Source: CANGYM01 sp044235825 (GTDB lineage: Bacteria > Pseudomonadota > Alphaproteobacteria > JAJTHO01 > CANGYM01). Taken from it: 7,497 nucleotides of DNA. The stretch spans positions 1 to 7,497 of the forward strand of contig JBIIHL010000058.1 in NCBI GenBank assembly GCA_044235825.1. The letters are read 5' to 3'. Position 1 is the stretch's first letter. Each line of letters begins with the position of its first letter. Below, one piece after another: positions 4,969-7,497 of the stretch. The notes beneath the pieces were generated by a model. The model was not told the DNA's origin. It ran no database searches and saw nothing but the letters and a program-made list of their open reading frames with translations. Position numbers and translations under genes: made by a program.

Positions 4969-5967
4969 CTACATTTTTTGGACCATCACAGCCCACCATT
5001 GAAGATCACTGGGATCACAGGCAGAAGCAATTTTGGCAAACGTAACGCTGTGACCCTGATCGTCACGATAAGATCCGCGGGTTTCACTGTGACTGACCAA
5101 AGGATATTCTGTTGAAAAAGAATGGATTTTCTGGTTTGCGTAAAGAATCGTGTGACGGGCATTTAAAATCATAACCGTGGTGATGGCCCGCTCTTCGGGG
5201 GCCAGCAAAGCCATAATCCGGTCGGTAAACAGTTTTGCCTTGTGCCGCAGGTCCATAAACGCCACCAGCATCCCAATCGGCTCTAAATTTTGCGAAAGGG
5301 TGCAGGTAAACACTGTCATGCGTGTGTTTTGGTGCCAAAGGCTGGCCTCTGGGTTATGCACGCGGGCTTTGTGATTCAGGGCATCCAAAAACCATGCTTC
5401 TTCTTGGGCGGATCGTCCCTCCATACCCCCATCCCCAGAGCGGGAGGATGCAATCACATGGCCCTCTCGATTCAGCAAAACCAAATGGGCAAAAACGGGG
5501 GCAAACATTTGCATGCCGCTTAAAGCTTGGCTGGCAGCCCCTAAAGTGTCTTGAGTGGGGTTTGTTAAGGCATGATGCAAAACGGCCTCTTGGGACCACC
5601 AAGACACCTGATCCAAGCGTTCGGATAAAAACGCCCCTGCATTATCAATCAAAACTTGGGCCAGATCTGTTAAACGGCTACCTTCGATGTCTTTGACCAA
5701 CAGCTCGGTGATGCTCAGGCCTTCGTGCAGCTGCTTGAGCATAACTTCCCGAAATTCGCGGGAATTCTGGGATGCTTGATTGGCCAGATTCTTAACCTCG
5801 GCCGCGACAACAGAAAACCCCTTCCCCGCATCGCCGGCGCGGGCCGCTTCGATGGTGGCATTCAGTGCCAAAAGGTTGGTTTTTCCCGCAATTTCCTCGT
5901 TAGTTTTGGCAAAACGATGAACGTTTTCCTCCACTTGCGTCATAATGGAATGCATACGGTGGGTCAT
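4969..5967 (-). CDS. Soluble chemoreceptor-like protein: short MCP signalling tip followed by a Cache-like sensor
   Basis: The 332-residue protein probably signals to a CheA/CheW array or a related kinase. Residues about 22-73 hold the conserved hairpin tip of methyl-accepting chemotaxis proteins, with KTNLLALNATIEAARAG, a Gly-Lys-Gly-Phe turn and SVVAAEVKNLA. Most of the long coiled coil with the methylation helices is missing. From about 100 onward there is a two-lobed sensor region resembling dCache: LVLLNREGHVIASS (162-175), LEPIGMLVAFMDLR (228-241) and a second lobe starting VMILNARHTILYANQ (265-279). No signal peptide or membrane helix is visible, although Cache domains are usually extracytoplasmic. 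The signalling-first, sensor-last order is reversed from classical receptors. I start at the ATG 5965-5967 because AGGAAG sits six bases upstream. An in-frame ATG at 6012 has no such site. It follows the exonuclease gene by 78 bases on the same strand. Confidence 0.8.
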   Translation of the reverse strand: MTHRMHSIMTQVEENVHRFAKTNEEIAGKTNLLALNATIEAARAGDAGKGFSVVAAEVKNLANQASQNSREFREVMLKQLHEGLSITELLVKDIEGSRLTDLAQVLIDNAGAFLSERLDQVSWWSQEAVLHHALTNPTQDTLGAASQALSGMQMFAPVFAHLVLLNREGHVIASSRSGDGGMEGRSAQEEAWFLDALNHKARVHNPEASLWHQNTRMTVFTCTLSQNLEPIGMLVAFMDLRHKAKLFTDRIMALLAPEERAITTVMILNARHTILYANQKIHSFSTEYPLVSHSETRGSYRDDQGHSVTFAKIASACDPSDLQWWAVMVQKM

Positions 5968-5973
5968 GGCACA

Positions 5974-5979
5974 CTTCCT
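5974..5979 (-). promoter_or_regulatory. Ribosome binding site that decides the chemoreceptor-like start
   Basis: The minus strand reads AGGAAG six bases before the ATG at 5965-5967. The longer in-frame ATG at 6010-6012 is preceded by TTTTTACCCCGAT, with no purine-rich site, so the shorter protein is preferred. Confidence 0.6.
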
Positions 5980-6045
5980 GAATTTTTGGCCTTTATCCCT
6001 AATCCATCGCATATCGGGGTAAAAAGTTCGTTACCGCGGCCCCTG

Positions 6046-6873
6046 TTACAGGTAAAAAACATCCCCGCAGGCCTGTTGCCAAGCGTGATAAAAATCCTTC
6101 AGATGGTCTTTGTCGCTGGATTCAATCAACGAAAGAACCTCGGCAATGGCATGATTGTACGCGCTGGTTTTTAACACACCACGATGCTGCATCACCCGCA
6201 GATACACCAGATAGGTGTTTAACACATCCGTTTCACAGTACGCGCGGATCTCCGGCAGGCGTCCTTCGTCATAATAGGGCTGCACATCGCTGCCATCCAG
6301 ACCAAATTTTCCTGGAAAATTCAGGGCGGTGCAGACCTCGTTCAAACGCACGCGGGCCGATGCCCCAAAATCCGACACCATATCCAAAACATCGGCATGC
6401 CACTGGGTGGCATAGCGGGATTGGTAATTTTCCCATTTGTTATCCGTGTGATACAGCCAAGGGGCCGCAATGCCATAGCGCATGGCGCGGTATTTCAAAA
6501 CCGGCACATCAAAGGTCCGCCCATTAAACGTCACCAGCCGCGGCGGGGGTTTGCTGAGGTGGGAAAAAAAACCGTGCACCAAGTCTTTTTCCGTCGCATC
6601 CTCTTTCCCGCCCGATCGCAGGGTGGTTAAGGTATAGCTTTCGTTGGGCCCATCATATGTGATCTCGGCCTCTAAAAAACCAATGGCCACCACGCGGTGA
6701 AAGGGTTGGCGGGAAAAGGGGTTTTTACCATCTGTCACGGCAAGATGATAATCGATAATCGCCTGTCTTTTTTCCGCCAGCGACGCCCCCGCATCACACC
6801 CCGTTAACGCCGCCGCCAACGTATCATCCACCACCGTTTCAATATCAAAAACAAACAGACGCTGAGGTTTCAT
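6046..6873 (-). CDS. Predicted 3'-5' exonuclease related to the PolB proofreading domain (DEDDy)
   Basis: This is a stand-alone DnaQ-fold exonuclease of the PolB-exonuclease-like family (Pfam DNA_pol_B_exo2), predicted to remove nucleotides from 3' ends in the cytosol. At 275 residues it has the usual length. All DEDDy motifs are visible: FDIET (9-13) with D10 and E12; LVTFNGRTFDVPVL (113-126) with D122; and YCETD (212-216) with Y212 and D216. HADVLDMVSDFG (159-170) and the FPGKFGLDGSDV stretch (186-197) are also typical of the family. Nothing suggests loss of activity. The ATG at 6871-6873 has AGGA about five bases upstream. The biological substrate in this family is not established to my knowledge. 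The gene sits alone between an unknown protein (149 bases upstream) and the chemoreceptor-like gene (78 bases downstream), so its neighbours say little about its job. Confidence 0.92.
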   Translation of the reverse strand: MKPQRLFVFDIETVVDDTLAAALTGCDAGASLAEKRQAIIDYHLAVTDGKNPFSRQPFHRVVAIGFLEAEITYDGPNESYTLTTLRSGGKEDATEKDLVHGFFSHLSKPPPRLVTFNGRTFDVPVLKYRAMRYGIAAPWLYHTDNKWENYQSRYATQWHADVLDMVSDFGASARVRLNEVCTALNFPGKFGLDGSDVQPYYDEGRLPEIRAYCETDVLNTYLVYLRVMQHRGVLKTSAYNHAIAEVLSLIESSDKDHLKDFYHAWQQACGDVFYL

Positions 6874-6897
6874 GAATCCTATCTTAGGCGATTTTTT

Positions 6898-6918
6898 GGG
6901 GGGATTCTAGGGGGGATT
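6898..6918. repeat. Short direct repeat in the exonuclease leader
   Basis: GGGGGGATT occurs at 6898-6906 and again at 6910-6918, separated by CTA. The repeat lies 25 to 45 bases upstream of the exonuclease start codon. It may be a slippage product or a binding site. Only two copies are present. Confidence 0.5.
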
Positions 6919-6955
6919 GGCGGAAGAAAAAGGATCCCTTAGTAAACAATGATCT

Positions 6956-6974
6956 CAAGAAGCAGACCTTCTTG
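6956..6974. repeat. Hairpin between the unknown gene and the exonuclease gene
   Basis: CAAGAAG (6956-6962) and CTTCTTG (6968-6974) form a perfect 7-bp stem around a 5-base loop. It lies about 50 bases downstream of the stop codon of the leftward gene at 7023-7415. No T-run follows directly on the minus strand, so it is at best a weak terminator. It could instead be an mRNA 3' structure or a protein site. Confidence 0.4.
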
Positions 6975-7022
6975 TCGGCTTTTACACGGAGGTGGGGTTT
7001 CTGTTCAGGACGTACAAATTAA

Positions 7023-7415
7023 TCAGGTTCGGGAACACTCTGAAAACACCCACAAAATACCACCTTCTTCCTTTGTATTCAAACATCCAATATTCACCGT
7101 ACTATTGTTACAATTTTTGATGATTCTGATGGGGCTGGGGGCCTCCTCAGATTGAGATGAATTCAATCCTTCATTTGCGATAGTCACAAATCTCACAAGT
7201 TCTTCGAAAGACACGGCTAATAGAAGTATCTCGTGAGTGGTTTTTAAATAGTTTAAATTCACCGAAACCCTAAAACGGTGCTCGAGATCCTGACTTTCAG
7301 GAGAGCTTACTTCTCCATCTCTATGTTGTTGTGGTCTTATGTCAAAATCTAAGATTTTGGCGTCTATAACATTCTCAGGGGCAGAAGTCATTTTTATTTC
7401 TCTGTTCAGGGTCAT
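7023..7415 (-). CDS. Hypothetical protein of 130 residues
   Basis: I do not recognise this protein. It is soluble, without signal peptide or membrane segment. Residues about 1-45 are polar and probably disordered. A strand-like segment follows (HRFRVSVNLNYLK, 46-58), then a hydrophobic core helix region (EILLLAVSFEELVRFVTIANEG, in two parts around 62-83). A Ser/Glu-rich linker and a short C-terminal part with Cys-Asn-Asn and IGCLN follow. The ATG at 7413-7415 has AAAGG about eight bases upstream. A second in-frame Met at residue 9 is an alternative start. Base composition is lower in GC than in the adjacent exonuclease gene, which hints at a different history. An upstream same-strand frame ends within 20 bases, so it is probably the last gene of an operon entering from the right. 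Confidence 0.6.
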   Translation of the reverse strand: MTLNREIKMTSAPENVIDAKILDFDIRPQQHRDGEVSSPESQDLEHRFRVSVNLNYLKTTHEILLLAVSFEELVRFVTIANEGLNSSQSEEAPSPIRIIKNCNNSTVNIGCLNTKEEGGILWVFSECSRT

Positions 7416-7429
7416 TCAATAAACCTTTG

Positions 7430-7497
7430 TTAGGATTTGGATGGCTTTGTAGGTTTTTCGTTGGAAGAATTGGATGCCTTCGGTGAATTTTCCGATG
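7430..7497 (-). CDS. C-terminal end of an unidentified leftward gene at the right edge
   Basis: One minus-strand frame encodes a Ser/Lys/Asn/Pro-rich tail (ending EKPTKPSKS) and stops with TAA at 7430-7432. The AAAGG site of the next gene follows directly, a usual operon layout. A competing frame is open to a TGA at 7416-7418, which abuts the next ATG and ends in TYKAIQILTKVY. Only one can be the real gene end and I cannot decide with about 22 to 26 codons visible. Confidence 0.35.
   Translation of the reverse strand, partial: SENSPKASNSSNEKPTKPSKS

Noticed and set aside
5725..6174. Plus-strand 149-codon frame across the chemoreceptor-like and exonuclease genes
   Set aside because: It spans parts of two well-supported minus-strand genes and has no recognisable features.
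6949..7155. Plus-strand 68-codon frame ending in a hydrophobic stretch
   Set aside because: It overlaps the end of the better-supported minus-strand gene, lacks a good ribosome binding site, and its hydrophobic end mirrors the opposite strand's codons.
1..7497. CRISPR array, rRNA, transposase or integrase genes
   Set aside because: No regularly spaced repeats, rRNA-like sequence or transposase/integrase motifs were seen on either strand.

Overview
The window reads as a bacterial chromosome segment, most likely from an alphaproteobacterium of medium GC content. The reasons are the protein types: a NadC and a YggS with alphaproteobacterial-looking sequence, a thiamine-phosphate-synthase-like protein with the SPVF..ASHPGA signature, a chemoreceptor-type signalling tip, and a PolB-like 3'-5' exonuclease. 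I cannot name the genus. Most genes lie on the minus strand and are packed closely.

Left part (1-3152): the first 38 bases hold the start of a leftward gene that runs off the window, with a plausible promoter at 130-158. Next come leftward nadC (NAD synthesis from quinolinate) and yggS (pyridoxal-phosphate homeostasis), probably one yggS-nadC transcript. A rightward thiamine-phosphate-synthase-like gene starts at the same CATG as yggS, so the two start codons overlap on opposite strands. It converges on a leftward histidine-phosphatase-like gene whose second catalytic histidine appears to be replaced. Directly upstream of that gene is a complete tRNA-Glu(UUC) with encoded CCA and a good sigma70-type promoter.

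Middle part (3153-4968): this is the accessory region. An AT-richer, rightward two-gene module lies here: a 149-residue protein rich in His and Cys, and a 265-residue DUF1828-like protein. They are joined by an ATGA stop/start overlap. An inverted repeat enclosing a tandem 9-bp repeat lies upstream and could be an operator. Downstream is a GC-rich, gene-free, roughly 283-bp element built of nested inverted repeats (4668-4950), including a perfect 21-bp arm pair. It looks like a dispersed palindromic repeat or MITE-like unit and could also terminate transcription from both sides.

Right part (4969-7497): leftward genes encode a soluble chemoreceptor-like protein with the signalling tip at the N-terminus and a Cache-like sensor at the C-terminus, a DEDDy 3'-5' exonuclease, and an unrecognised 130-residue protein. 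The end of a further leftward gene lies at the right edge.

The best candidate for an undescribed system is the coupled gene pair at 3407-4650 with its upstream repeat and downstream palindromic element. Its function cannot be read from the sequence. A toxin-antitoxin-like or defence role is only a hypothesis.
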